From contig CALVHB010000045.1 of assembly GCA_944327275.1 (NCBI GenBank), positions 1 through 45,439 on the forward strand: a DNA stretch of 45,439 bases. Reading direction: 5' to 3'. The position numbers were made by a program, and so were the translations under genes. Below the pieces are notes generated by a model that saw only the letters and a program-made list of their open reading frames with translations, had not been told where the DNA came from and did no database searches. Shown in pieces: positions 1 through 9,496 of the stretch (position 1 is the first letter of the stretch; every line of letters starts with the position of its first letter). The DNA comes from Candidatus Gastranaerophilales bacterium. GTDB lineage: Bacteria > Cyanobacteriota > Vampirovibrionia > Gastranaerophilales > Gastranaerophilaceae.

Positions 1-387
1 GTAGGCATGGTCTGAAAGTATTCCGAATGTCCCAAACACATTTGCGATAGTTTTTTGTGCAGCAAAACCTACTGCCAAACATGTAATCCCAAACACTGCA
101 ATAAGTGATGACATTGAATATCCATGACTTTGCAAGAAAGATGCAAGTAAGAAAAATACTACTAAGCCTTTAAAAATATTGCTTAAAATGGGAACAAATC
201 TACTCAAAAGAGAATTTTTTCCCGCTGAAAGTTTAGCTTTCAAATGCTTGTCAAATAAATCTATGAGTTTAAATGCGACAATCCCAATAATCGTAATGAC
301 TAAAAGTTCAAATACAAACTTTATACGCAATGCAACCAATAACTTTTCTAACTTATCGGAAAACTCATAAATTTCGTTAATCATCAT
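1..387 (-). CDS. MscS-family mechanosensitive channel, 5' part (cut by window start)
   Basis: This is the N-terminal part (129 codons) of a small-conductance mechanosensitive ion channel, an inner-membrane pore that opens under tension. About three hydrophobic helices are visible. The last is followed by GFAAQKTIANVFG, which matches the pore-helix motif of MscS (Gly/Ala-rich, Q-x-x-x-x-N). The C-terminal beta domain lies outside the window. Two consecutive ATGs are possible (387 and 384). A GGGGGA stretch lies 4 bases before the second and only 1 base before the first, so 384 may be the true start. Family assignment is fairly secure; the specific subfamily is not. Confidence 0.8.
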   Translation of the reverse strand, partial: MMINEIYEFSDKLEKLLVALRIKFVFELLVITIIGIVAFKLIDLFDKHLKAKLSAGKNSLLSRFVPILSNIFKGLVVFFLLASFLQSHGYSMSSLIAVFGITCLAVGFAAQKTIANVFGTFGILSDHAY

Positions 388-416
388 ATCCCCCGAGCAT
401 ATTTGGGTAACAAAAA

Positions 417-489
417 AGCGGAAGACGAGACTCGAACTCGCAACAGCCTGCTTGGAAGGCAGGTACTCTAGCCATTGAGTTACTTCCGC
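417..489 (-). tRNA. tRNA-Gly (anticodon UCC)
   Basis: Read on the minus strand this folds into a full cloverleaf. The acceptor stem is GCGGAAG/CTTCCGC, the anticodon stem CCTGC/GCAGG with loop CTTCCAA (anticodon TCC, reading GGA), and the T arm is GCGAG-TTCGAGT-CTCGT. The discriminator base is U, as usual for bacterial tRNA-Gly. The 3' CCA is not encoded; the gene runs straight into T-rich sequence towards the MscS-like gene. Confidence 0.96.
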
Positions 490-651
490 ATACTTCTAAT
501 ATAATATAAAAAAAAATTTTTGCAATAGCTAATTAAAAATATTAATCCAAAAATAATGCCAAAGTATTAGTTATATAAAGTTATCATAATAATATTAAAA
601 CTAATTCTTTAGAATGGTTAAAAAAAATAAAAAAGAGGGAACTATATAAAT

Positions 652-815
652 ATAAGCTTGTTATATCCAGGCACTTTTTCGGGGTTGCGATAAGATTTTT
701 CTTAAGCGGGTTTGGTTGAAAATATAACAAGCTTATTCCCAAGATTTTGTACAATTTAAGACTCTATGTTTTAAATTAATTGGCTTATCTTCAAATTTTT
801 GAGATAAGCCTTTTT
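652..815 (+). ncRNA. Candidate structured small RNA in the gap before the parvulin gene
   Basis: The 397-base stretch 490-886 has no credible gene. It holds a perfect 15-bp inverted repeat, ATAAGCTTGTTATAT at 652-666 against 722-736. The 55 bases enclosed can form further short helices (CCAGG/TTTGG, and TAAGA-TTTT-TCTTA). A Rho-independent terminator follows at 782-815. Long helix, inner helices and terminator suggest a small RNA or a 5' leader. I do not recognise 4.5S, 6S, tmRNA or RNase P signatures. The strand is inferred from the terminator, and the 5' end is unknown. The stretch 490-640 is AT-rich and shows nothing else. Confidence 0.4.
782..815 (+). terminator. Rho-independent terminator
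   Basis: GGCTTATC pairs with GATAAGCC. The helix continues as TCAAA/TTTGA after one bulged base, and TTTTT follows. It ends whatever is transcribed from the inverted-repeat region upstream and separates it from the parvulin gene. Confidence 0.7.
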
Positions 816-886
816 ATGTTGGATTGAAAACGATTAATATTCATGTTAGTTTATTTTTGTACATTGATATTAAGGAGTTTTAATTT

Positions 887-1171
887 ATGACAAATGAAGT
901 AAGAGCAAGCCATATTTTAGTAAAGACTGAAGAAGAGGCAAAAAAACTGTTAGAAGAAATTAAGGCAGGAAAATCGTTTGCAGAAGCAGCAAAAGAAGTT
1001 TCTTTGTGTCCATCAGGTCAAAATGGTGGGGATTTAGGATACTTTGGCAGAGGTATGATGGTTAAACCTTTTGAGGATGCTGCATTTTCTATGGAAAAAA
1101 TTGGAGATGTATCTGAACCTGTACAAACTCAGTTCGGTTGGCATTTAATTCAATTAACCGGTAAAGATTAA
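887..1171 (+). CDS. Parvulin-type peptidyl-prolyl cis-trans isomerase (PpiC-like)
   Basis: A single-domain rotamase of 94 residues, the size of cytoplasmic E. coli PpiC. It speeds up cis/trans isomerisation of peptide bonds before proline. The family landmarks are present: RASHILVK at the N-terminus, CPSGQNGGDLGYF in the middle, and PVQTQFGWHLIQL at the C-terminus. There is no signal peptide or membrane segment, so it should act in the cytoplasm. AAGGAG lies 11 bases before the ATG. Its TAA overlaps the ATG of the next gene by one base (TAATG), which indicates translational coupling with the aminopeptidase. Confidence 0.93.
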   Translation: MTNEVRASHILVKTEEEAKKLLEEIKAGKSFAEAAKEVSLCPSGQNGGDLGYFGRGMMVKPFEDAAFSMEKIGDVSEPVQTQFGWHLIQLTGKD

Positions 1172-2691
1172 TGATTGAATTTGTTAAAAAAATTCGAGAA
1201 TTCATGAAACAAAATGGGTTGAATTATCTTTTGGTTAATTCAACTAATAAGTATTTAGAAGAGTATACTCCCCTAGAAGAAAATTCCCGTTATTTCTTGA
1301 CGGATTTTTCAGGTTCTACGGGAGATGCTCTGGTTACTGACAGTGATATTTACCTTTTTGTAGATGGTCGATATCATATCCAAGCGGATTTAGAAGTCGA
1401 TAAAAATATCGTAACTGTTGTAAAATTGCAGACAGGACAGTTGTTTTTGGATGAATTGTCCAAGATGATACCTTCAGGAGAAAAACTTGGTATTTTTTCA
1501 AAAAAAATATCTCAGAAGAATGTTGAGTATATTCAAAATAAGGGTGTGTGTCTTGAATTTTTTGATAAAGATCCATTAGATAAGATTATTGAAAGTGATT
1601 CTTCTAATTTTGAAAAAGTGGATGGTGTTCCTGTTGAAAAAAAAGTTGAACAAATTGACTTTGATGGAGCTGTTTTGATTACTAATCTTGAGGAAGTTTC
1701 TTATCTTTTTAATTTAAGGGATTTTTCTAAAAATTATTCTTCAAAAATTAGAGGCAAGGCTGTAATTCTTTCAGGAAGAGCACGTTTACTTGAAGAAATA
1801 AATGATTTCGTTGAAAGCTATTGTGGAAATATTTATGTCGATAAGGCAACTGTTAGTGCTTATGATTTTTCATTGCTTAAAGATAAGGCGAGAATTCTTA
1901 ATGACAGTCCTATCAAATTAATGAAGTCCGTAAAGTCTGAAGATGAGATTGCTCATTATATACAAGCTTTTAAAAATACCGATAATGCAGTAAGAGCAAT
2001 AAGAAAATTTATAGAAGAAAATGATAATATTTCAGAGTTTGACATTGCTCAACAATTGGAGAAAGAGTTTAAGAGGTATGGTGCAAAAAGTTTAAGTTTT
2101 AAGTCAATCGTCGCAAAGGATAAAAACTCAGCTCTTGCTCATTATTCAAAATGTTCAAAAGATGAAATATTAAAGGAAGGCAGTCTTGTATTGATAGATT
2201 GCGGTGCGTACTATGAACAAGGATTAGCTACAGATATTACAAGGGTTTTCGTGAAAGGTCAACCGACAGATCTTCAAAAACGTGTATATACTACTGTGTT
2301 AAAGATGTTTTTGAACGCATATAATTCTCAATATAAAACAGGTTATGAAATTGATGCTCTTGCAAGGAAAATATATTCTGAAAATGAAATTGAAGGATTT
2401 GTTTTTAATCACGGTTTAGGTCATGGAATCGGAATAAATGTACATGAGTATCCTCCAAATTTAAGTAAAAATGAATTAGCAAAAGTAGAAATTTTTGATA
2501 ATATGTGTTTTACAATAGAACCTGGTTTGTATTGTGAAAATCATTTTGGTGTAAGATTAGAAAACTCTTGTTATATGAAAGATGGCAAGATAAAATCTTT
2601 TGTAAATATGAATTATGAACGTAAGTTGATAAATTTTGATTTATTGTCAGAGCAAGAGAAAAAGTGGCTTGAAGAATTTGAGGTATTATAA
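1171..2691 (+). CDS. Xaa-Pro aminopeptidase (M24 family metallopeptidase)
   Basis: This enzyme removes N-terminal residues preceding proline. Residues 1 to about 250 are creatinase-type N-terminal domains, and the C-terminal half is the pita-bread M24 fold. All five metal ligands are visible: D343 and D355 (in IDCGAYYEQGLATDITR), H418 (GLGHGIG), E450 (TIEPGLY) and E464 (RLEN). At 506 residues it is somewhat shorter than three-domain aminopeptidase P (about 590). It starts within the stop of the parvulin gene and abuts the methyltransferase gene. Parvulin and aminopeptidase both act on prolyl bonds, which may explain their pairing. Confidence 0.92.
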   Translation: MIEFVKKIREFMKQNGLNYLLVNSTNKYLEEYTPLEENSRYFLTDFSGSTGDALVTDSDIYLFVDGRYHIQADLEVDKNIVTVVKLQTGQLFLDELSKMIPSGEKLGIFSKKISQKNVEYIQNKGVCLEFFDKDPLDKIIESDSSNFEKVDGVPVEKKVEQIDFDGAVLITNLEEVSYLFNLRDFSKNYSSKIRGKAVILSGRARLLEEINDFVESYCGNIYVDKATVSAYDFSLLKDKARILNDSPIKLMKSVKSEDEIAHYIQAFKNTDNAVRAIRKFIEENDNISEFDIAQQLEKEFKRYGAKSLSFKSIVAKDKNSALAHYSKCSKDEILKEGSLVLIDCGAYYEQGLATDITRVFVKGQPTDLQKRVYTTVLKMFLNAYNSQYKTGYEIDALARKIYSENEIEGFVFNHGLGHGIGINVHEYPPNLSKNELAKVEIFDNMCFTIEPGLYCENHFGVRLENSCYMKDGKIKSFVNMNYERKLINFDLLSEQEKKWLEEFEVL

Positions 2692-3444
2692 ATGCAGGAA
2701 ATATCCAGTATAAATAATGATTTAGTTAAGGCTATGGTTAGATTACAGCAAAAAAAATACCGAGACAAAGAAAATAAATTTTTGATTGAAGGTAAAAAAT
2801 GTGTAGAAGAAGCTTTCAATGCGGGACTTAATATTGAGTATGTTTTTGTTATAAAAGAAAAAGCTCCAAATTATGAGTATTTAGGTGACAAAATTATTTC
2901 TACCACAGAGGCAGTGTTGAAAAAAATTTCAACAACTGATTCAGCTCCCGAAATTGTTGCTGTGGCTGCAAAGAAAAATTATTCTGTAGAAGATTTAAAA
3001 GATGCAAGTAAAGTTGTTCTTTTAGAAAACATTAAGGATTTAGGGAATTTAGGGACTATATTACGTACATCTGTTGCATTTGGTGCTGATGCAGTTGTTT
3101 TGTATGGAAATGAATGTGCAGATGTGTATAATCCAAAATGTGTTCGCTCTACAGTTGGTAATCTTTGGAAAATTCCGGTTGTATACATTGATAATACAGG
3201 AATCCTCAAACAGGTATTTTCAAAATTTCAACGTGTTGCGACATTGCCAAGGTCAACAAATTATTTAAAAAATTTCAAAGTGGATTCTCCAGTTCTTGTA
3301 ATGTTTGGATCAGAGGCTGATGGATTATCAGAGGAATTGATAAATTTTTCAAATGATAATGTTAAAATTGAGATGGCTTCATCTGTTGAATCATTGAATT
3401 TATCTGTTTCTTGTGCAGTTGTGTTATACAGATTATTTTTATAG
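2692..3444 (+). CDS. TrmH/SpoU-family RNA 2'-O-methyltransferase
   Basis: A SAM-dependent methyltransferase of the SPOUT (knotted) class, 250 residues, that methylates ribose in rRNA or tRNA. The N-terminal substrate-binding region (about 1-95) includes KFLIEGKKCVEEA. The three SpoU motifs follow: NIKDLGNLGTILRTSVAFGA (motif 1), LVMFGSEADGLSEE (motif 2) and ESLNLSVSCAVVLYR (motif 3). The protein starts one base after the aminopeptidase stop, so the two are probably co-transcribed. The target nucleotide cannot be read from the sequence. Confidence 0.92.
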   Translation: MQEISSINNDLVKAMVRLQQKKYRDKENKFLIEGKKCVEEAFNAGLNIEYVFVIKEKAPNYEYLGDKIISTTEAVLKKISTTDSAPEIVAVAAKKNYSVEDLKDASKVVLLENIKDLGNLGTILRTSVAFGADAVVLYGNECADVYNPKCVRSTVGNLWKIPVVYIDNTGILKQVFSKFQRVATLPRSTNYLKNFKVDSPVLVMFGSEADGLSEELINFSNDNVKIEMASSVESLNLSVSCAVVLYRLFL

Positions 3445-3456
3445 TAGAATTATTAT

Positions 3457-4854
3457 ATGGATATTTTGGAAGTAAAAAATCTTTGGAGTGACGTAAAAAA
3501 TGATTTAAAGGAGAATGTTCCTGCCCCTGCCTTTCAAATGTGGATGGATGCTCTAGAAGCAGCGGATTTCGATGGAAATGTTTTTTCTTTAATTACAGTA
3601 CACTCTCTCGCTCCTCAAGTAATAAAAGCAAATTACGACAGTCAGATTTTAGAAGCGTTTAAAAGGGTTATAGGTAAAGATGTCAGCTATCATATAACTT
3701 TTGATTCTGAACTCGCTGATAAGTACCAGAAAGAGAAGAAAAAAGAATTACAAAAAGCAAAAAGAGCTCTTCCTGAAACAGAAGAAAGTAAAATTATTGA
3801 TAATTTAGCACAGATGCAGTCTTCAGCAAATCTTAATTTGAAATATAAGTTTTCAAACTTTGTAGTAGGAGAAAACAGCAGATTTGCTCATGCTGCTGCA
3901 TTTACTGTTGCTCAAAATCCGGCAAAAAAATATAATCCTTTGTTCATTTATGGTGCTTCCGGACTTGGAAAAACCCATCTTATGCAGGCTATTGGACACT
4001 ATATTATTTTCAATAAACCAAAATTAAGAGTTAAATATATAAAAACAGAGGAATATGTAAACGAACTTATTAAGAATATTCAATGTGGTGGAAATGATAG
4101 AAATTCAAGAATGGATAAATTCCGTCAGAAGTACCGTAATGTTGATGTGCTTTTAATTGATGATATCCAGTTTTTGGAAAGTAAAACATATACAATGGAA
4201 GAGATTTTCCATACCTTTGATAGTTTGCATAATAAAAATAAGCAAATTGTAATTACTTCAGATAGATTGCCGAAGGATATCCCGACTCTACCTGATCGTT
4301 TGAGAACGCGTTTTGAGATGGGATTAATGGTTGATATTACTCCGCCTGATTTTGAGACCCGTGTGGCTATATTGAAAAATCTAGCGGATCAAGCGAATGT
4401 TAAAGCTGATTTTGATGTGTTTGAATATATCGCAAAAAACTTTATCAGTAATGTAAGAGAATTAGAGGGTGCTTTCAATAAAGTGAGTGCATACGCTGAT
4501 ATTGAAAAAACAGATATTACTCTTGCTTATGCAAAAAAAGTTTTAAATTGTGAGGCTATGAAACAAGAATTAACAATTGAAAAAGTTGCTAAAGCTGTAG
4601 GGGAATATTACGGAGTGTCTATCGCAGATTTTTTAAGTTCTGCAAGAAATCAGCGTGTTTCCTCTGCTCGACATGTAGCAGTTTACATGGCTAGAGAGAT
4701 GACTCAAAAAAGTTTCGAAAGTATCGCTGAATATTTTAAGAAGAAACATACTACAATGCTTTATTCTTACGAAAAAATTAAAGATGACTTGAAAACTAAT
4801 AAAAGTCTAGATCAAGATGTCGCATCAATAAGAAGAACTTTGAGGGAACAATAG
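3457..4854 (+). CDS. dnaA: Chromosomal replication initiator DnaA
   Basis: DnaA binds DnaA boxes at oriC and opens the origin. Domain I is residues 1-85, followed by a charged linker. The AAA+ domain has Walker A GASGLGKT (166-173) and Walker B LLIDD (about 232-236). The C-terminal helix-turn-helix domain includes SSARHVAVYMAREM and KKHTTMLYSYEKI. The length, 465 residues, is normal. The gene lies between a methyltransferase and ruvA rather than beside dnaN, and there is no DnaA-box cluster around it. The origin is therefore probably elsewhere. It is probably read from the upstream operon; no clear Shine-Dalgarno is seen. Confidence 0.98.
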   Translation: MDILEVKNLWSDVKNDLKENVPAPAFQMWMDALEAADFDGNVFSLITVHSLAPQVIKANYDSQILEAFKRVIGKDVSYHITFDSELADKYQKEKKKELQKAKRALPETEESKIIDNLAQMQSSANLNLKYKFSNFVVGENSRFAHAAAFTVAQNPAKKYNPLFIYGASGLGKTHLMQAIGHYIIFNKPKLRVKYIKTEEYVNELIKNIQCGGNDRNSRMDKFRQKYRNVDVLLIDDIQFLESKTYTMEEIFHTFDSLHNKNKQIVITSDRLPKDIPTLPDRLRTRFEMGLMVDITPPDFETRVAILKNLADQANVKADFDVFEYIAKNFISNVRELEGAFNKVSAYADIEKTDITLAYAKKVLNCEAMKQELTIEKVAKAVGEYYGVSIADFLSSARNQRVSSARHVAVYMAREMTQKSFESIAEYFKKKHTTMLYSYEKIKDDLKTNKSLDQDVASIRRTLREQ

Positions 4855-5472
4855 ATGTATGATTATATAAAAGGAATTTTGGCAGGTAAAACTAATTCTG
4901 TAAAAGGGACTTTTGTTACTGTAGAGACATCTGGAGTTGGGTATTTTTTGGAAGTTACAACTCGTGATTTCAATGAAATTTCTGATGGTGAATTAAAAAT
5001 TTATACTGTATTGCTTCACAGAGAAGATAAAATGAGTCTGTGTGGCTTTTTGCATAAGGAAGATAGAGATATATTTAATATTCTTACATCTGTTTCCGGT
5101 GTTGGTTCCAAAATGGCTCTTACTCTGCTTGATGAATTTGAGTCTTCTGAACTTATAGGATTTGTTATTGAGGGAAATTATAAAGAAATTACGAGAGCAA
5201 AGGGGGTTGGACCTAAATTAGCTCAAAAAATTATTATTGAATTGAAAGATAAATTGATGAACTATCAGACAAAAGAACCAATAAAAATTACTTCAATATC
5301 TTCTTCAAAACTTGATGATAGAGCTGTAGAAGATGCTCAGATGGTTCTTGTGTCTTTAGGGTATGAAAGAAGTGAAATCCAAGATGCTATTTCAAAAGCT
5401 GTTGCTCTTCTGAAAGATAAAGCCACAGCTGAAGAAATACTTAAAGAATCATTGAAGATTTTATCAATTTAA
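4855..5472 (+). CDS. ruvA: Holliday junction branch migration protein RuvA
   Basis: RuvA tetramers bind Holliday junctions and load the RuvB motor. The N-terminal OB-fold begins MYDYIKGILAGK. Two helix-hairpin-helix motifs follow, ILTSVSGVGSKMAL and ITRAKGVGPKLAQKI, and then the flexible linker and the RuvB-binding C-terminal domain (AQMVLVSLGYERSEI). The length, 205 residues, is typical. It starts directly after the dnaA stop, which implies co-transcription. ruvB and ruvC are not in the window. The gene is convergent with the prepilin peptidase, with only 8 bases between their stops. Confidence 0.97.
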   Translation: MYDYIKGILAGKTNSVKGTFVTVETSGVGYFLEVTTRDFNEISDGELKIYTVLLHREDKMSLCGFLHKEDRDIFNILTSVSGVGSKMALTLLDEFESSELIGFVIEGNYKEITRAKGVGPKLAQKIIIELKDKLMNYQTKEPIKITSISSSKLDDRAVEDAQMVLVSLGYERSEIQDAISKAVALLKDKATAEEILKESLKILSI

Positions 5473-5480
5473 CTCTTGAT

Positions 5481-6476
5481 TTATAAAACCAGAGCAATAA
5501 ATGCCGCAACAACCATAGCTGGCCCAAAAGGCATATATGTTCTGTTTTCAGGATGTTCTCTTAGCCCTTTAAATATAAGTATGCAAGATACAATACCAAG
5601 AATTGCCAGTACTAAAGCACAAATGCTATATAAAAGCATTGTATCAGCTGTTATTACTCTTAAATATTGTAACGAATAAAATGTTATTGCGTATAGCGCA
5701 AATATAGAAAAAGAAACAAGAGTTTTCCAATCTTTATTTTTTATCAAACTTTTTACAAAAATAGGTAAAAATATAACAACTTGGATTAGTACGGCTAAGG
5801 CAAGTACAACTAACAATGTTCTCCATCCAAATAAAGCACCAAGTCCTGCCGCAATAAATGTATCACCTTCTCCAAAAGCTCTGGTTCCTGCAACAAGGTA
5901 GCCTGCTCTTGCACATATTTCAAGAATAGCAATACCAGCAGCAATTCCAAGAATGGATGTTGATACCGGATTATTAAGTAGCAAGTATTTGGTAAATTCA
6001 ATAGGTGTACCCGCTTGATGCATTTGAGTTAGTGCTGCTATTGTGACAACTATTGAATATAAAAGGCCTAAGCCTACAAGAATATATGTGTGTAGGTCAT
6101 ATACAACTTTTTCTTTAATATCTGTTCCTGCAATTACAATAAGAATAGATGTAACTATCCAGGCAAATAATGTATCAAAACTTATACCAAATTTCATAAA
6201 TAATAACGTGTACAATATACCTGTTAAAAGTTCAACTATCGGATATTGAATGCTGATATGTTCTTTGCAGAATGCACATTTACCTCTTAAACAAATATAG
6301 GATATTACAGGAATGTTATGCCACCATTTAAGTGGTGTTTGACATTTTGGACACTTAGAAGCCGGAAAAACTATTGATTCCTCACTTAATGTTCTTAGAA
6401 TTACAACATTTAAAAAACTGCCTATACATAATCCTGTAACGAATACAAGAGCTAACATTGCTATCAAAGCACCCAT
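5481..6476 (-). CDS. pilD: Prepilin peptidase (A24 family, PilD/GspO-like)
   Basis: A membrane aspartic protease that cleaves type IV prepilin leaders just before the conserved Phe and usually N-methylates the new N-terminus. Two CxxC pairs (C42/C45 and C67/C70) form the cytoplasmic zinc site found in bifunctional enzymes. The catalytic aspartates are D119 (GTDIKEKVVYDL) and D205 (GEGD). At 331 residues it is longer than typical (about 250) because of extra hydrophobic helices at the C-terminus. The two pilin-like proteins in this window are its likely substrates. It lies 12 bases downstream of the sigma factor gene, probably in one operon. Confidence 0.95.
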   Translation of the reverse strand: MGALIAMLALVFVTGLCIGSFLNVVILRTLSEESIVFPASKCPKCQTPLKWWHNIPVISYICLRGKCAFCKEHISIQYPIVELLTGILYTLLFMKFGISFDTLFAWIVTSILIVIAGTDIKEKVVYDLHTYILVGLGLLYSIVVTIAALTQMHQAGTPIEFTKYLLLNNPVSTSILGIAAGIAILEICARAGYLVAGTRAFGEGDTFIAAGLGALFGWRTLLVVLALAVLIQVVIFLPIFVKSLIKNKDWKTLVSFSIFALYAITFYSLQYLRVITADTMLLYSICALVLAILGIVSCILIFKGLREHPENRTYMPFGPAMVVAAFIALVL

Positions 6477-6488
6477 TTTATGTCTCCT

Positions 6489-7280
6489 TTAATTATCTTC
6501 TTCTATTGATTTTATTATTTCATACATTTTATTTAAAGCTTTTTTCAAACGTCTTGAAACCTGCATTTGAGAAATATTTATACGTTCAGAAATCTCTCTC
6601 TGGTTAAGATCTTGATAATAGCTTAATTCTATAATTTGTTGTAAATCCGGAGGTAATTTTTTTATTGCAGAGGCTAACATAATTTTGTTTTCATATGAAT
6701 TCATGAATTCTTGGTAATCCCCTGCCGGAATTTTATCTATTAGAGTGATATCGTCATCATCCACGCTTGATATAGCTTGATCAAGTGATAGCGTACTTTT
6801 ACAAAGTTCAATTCCCATGACTTCATGAATCTTTTCTACAGGAAGGTTCAACATGTCAGCTATCTGATCTTCAGAAGGATCGTCAATTCCCTTTTCTTTT
6901 AATTGTTTTACGGATGAGCTTATTTTAAATACTAATTCCTGAAGTTCTCTTGGAGCTTTTATTATTGAGGCTTTGTCTCTGAGGTAATGTTTTATTTCTC
7001 CTCTTATGAAGTAAGAGGCATATGTTTTAAATCTGGCATTTTTTGCAGGGTCGAAAAATTCAATAGCTTTTATTAATCCTATCGAACCTACTTGTACAAG
7101 GTCTTCATTAGATATGCCTGATTGCGAAGAAATGCTACCTGCAATTTTTTTTACAAGTTGCATTGAATCCTCAACAATATTTATATGTAACATACGCTTT
7201 TTTTTCTCATCTTTGCATTCCTTGTATGCAATAAGTTGAGCATCTAAGTCGTCTGAAAGTTTTTCTTTACTGTTCAACAA
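6489..7280 (-). CDS. SigF/SigB-like group 3 RNA polymerase sigma factor
   Basis: A sigma-70 family protein with regions 2, 3 and 4 but no region 1. Region 2 has LVQVGSIGLIKAIEFFDP and FKTYASYFIRGEIKHYLRD; region 4 has LNQREISERINISQMQVSRR (helix-turn-helix). This is the group 3 architecture of SigB/SigF. In Synechocystis, SigF controls pilin and motility genes (established knowledge). Its linkage to the prepilin peptidase makes a similar role here plausible but unproven. Start: the frame is open from a TTG at 7292, but GGAG lies 6 bases before the TTG at 7280 and no Shine-Dalgarno precedes 7292, so I chose 7280. No anti-sigma factor gene is adjacent. Confidence 0.9.
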   Translation of the reverse strand: MLNSKEKLSDDLDAQLIAYKECKDEKKKRMLHINIVEDSMQLVKKIAGSISSQSGISNEDLVQVGSIGLIKAIEFFDPAKNARFKTYASYFIRGEIKHYLRDKASIIKAPRELQELVFKISSSVKQLKEKGIDDPSEDQIADMLNLPVEKIHEVMGIELCKSTLSLDQAISSVDDDDITLIDKIPAGDYQEFMNSYENKIMLASAIKKLPPDLQQIIELSYYQDLNQREISERINISQMQVSRRLKKALNKMYEIIKSIEEDN

Positions 7281-7407
7281 AATTATCTCCAACTAACTGG
7301 TACCATTATATCATATTTTTTTTATTTTTAAAATGTTTAATTTTATGTAATAATTAAAAGTATATTGTTATGTTTGTGGTATTATTCAAGAATAATGGAG
7401 TGAAAAT

Positions 7408-7689
7408 ATGATTACAATAAAAGATGTAGAGCATGTTGCGAAATTAGCAAGATTAGAATTAACAGAAGAAGAAAAAGAATTATATACAAAGCAGTTAGGG
7501 GACGTATTGAAGTATGTTGATCAAATGAATGAAGTTGATACTTCAAACGTAAAACCTATGACTCAAGTTATTGATTTTTACAATGTTATGAGAGAAGACA
7601 AAGTTGTTCAGGAAATTAGTAAAGAAGATTTGATGGCTAATGCTCCTGAAGAAGAAAACGGATTTTTTAAAGTTCCGAAAATTAACTAA
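7408..7689 (+). CDS. gatC: Asp-tRNA(Asn)/Glu-tRNA(Gln) amidotransferase subunit C
   Basis: The small subunit of GatCAB, which converts Glu-tRNA(Gln) and/or Asp-tRNA(Asn) to the amidated form. It wraps around GatA and stabilises the complex. The protein has 93 residues, the family's usual size, and carries the landmarks VEHVAKLARLELTEEE near the N-terminus, VKPMTQV in the middle and FFKVPKI at the C-terminus. GGAG lies 7 bases before the ATG, and an extended -10-like TGGTATTAT lies about 30 bases upstream. gatA and gatB are not nearby; separation of gat genes is common in cyanobacterial relatives. Confidence 0.95.
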   Translation: MITIKDVEHVAKLARLELTEEEKELYTKQLGDVLKYVDQMNEVDTSNVKPMTQVIDFYNVMREDKVVQEISKEDLMANAPEEENGFFKVPKIN

Positions 7690-7751
7690 TTGTTTATTGT
7701 TGTGATTAAGGATAGGTGTGATGATATCCTAACTTGTTTTGAAAGGGGTAG

Positions 7752-9356
<1,605 letters not shown>

Positions 9357-9432
9357 CGCAAATTTTTAGCTATTGTTATAGAGATTCCTTTCTAATTTAA
9401 GCTTTTTAAGCTTGTCAGGGTACTATTTTCTC

Positions 9433-9461
9433 TTGACTATAGCTTGTGTTCAGAGTATTTT
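9433..9461 (+). promoter_or_regulatory. Sigma-70-type promoter for the MFS/radical SAM genes
   Basis: TTGACT at 9433-9438 and TATTTT at 9456-9461 are separated by 17 bases, the ideal spacing. The -10 box lies 35 bases before the ATG of the transporter gene. A TTGGGGA Shine-Dalgarno-like stretch follows before the start. Confidence 0.6.
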
Positions 9462-9496
9462 AGATATAGTTGAGAGTTTATTGGGGAACTTATTAG

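Noticed and set aside
179..370. Plus-strand reading frame at 179-370
   Set aside because: It is the shadow of the MscS-like gene on the minus strand, which shows clear family motifs.
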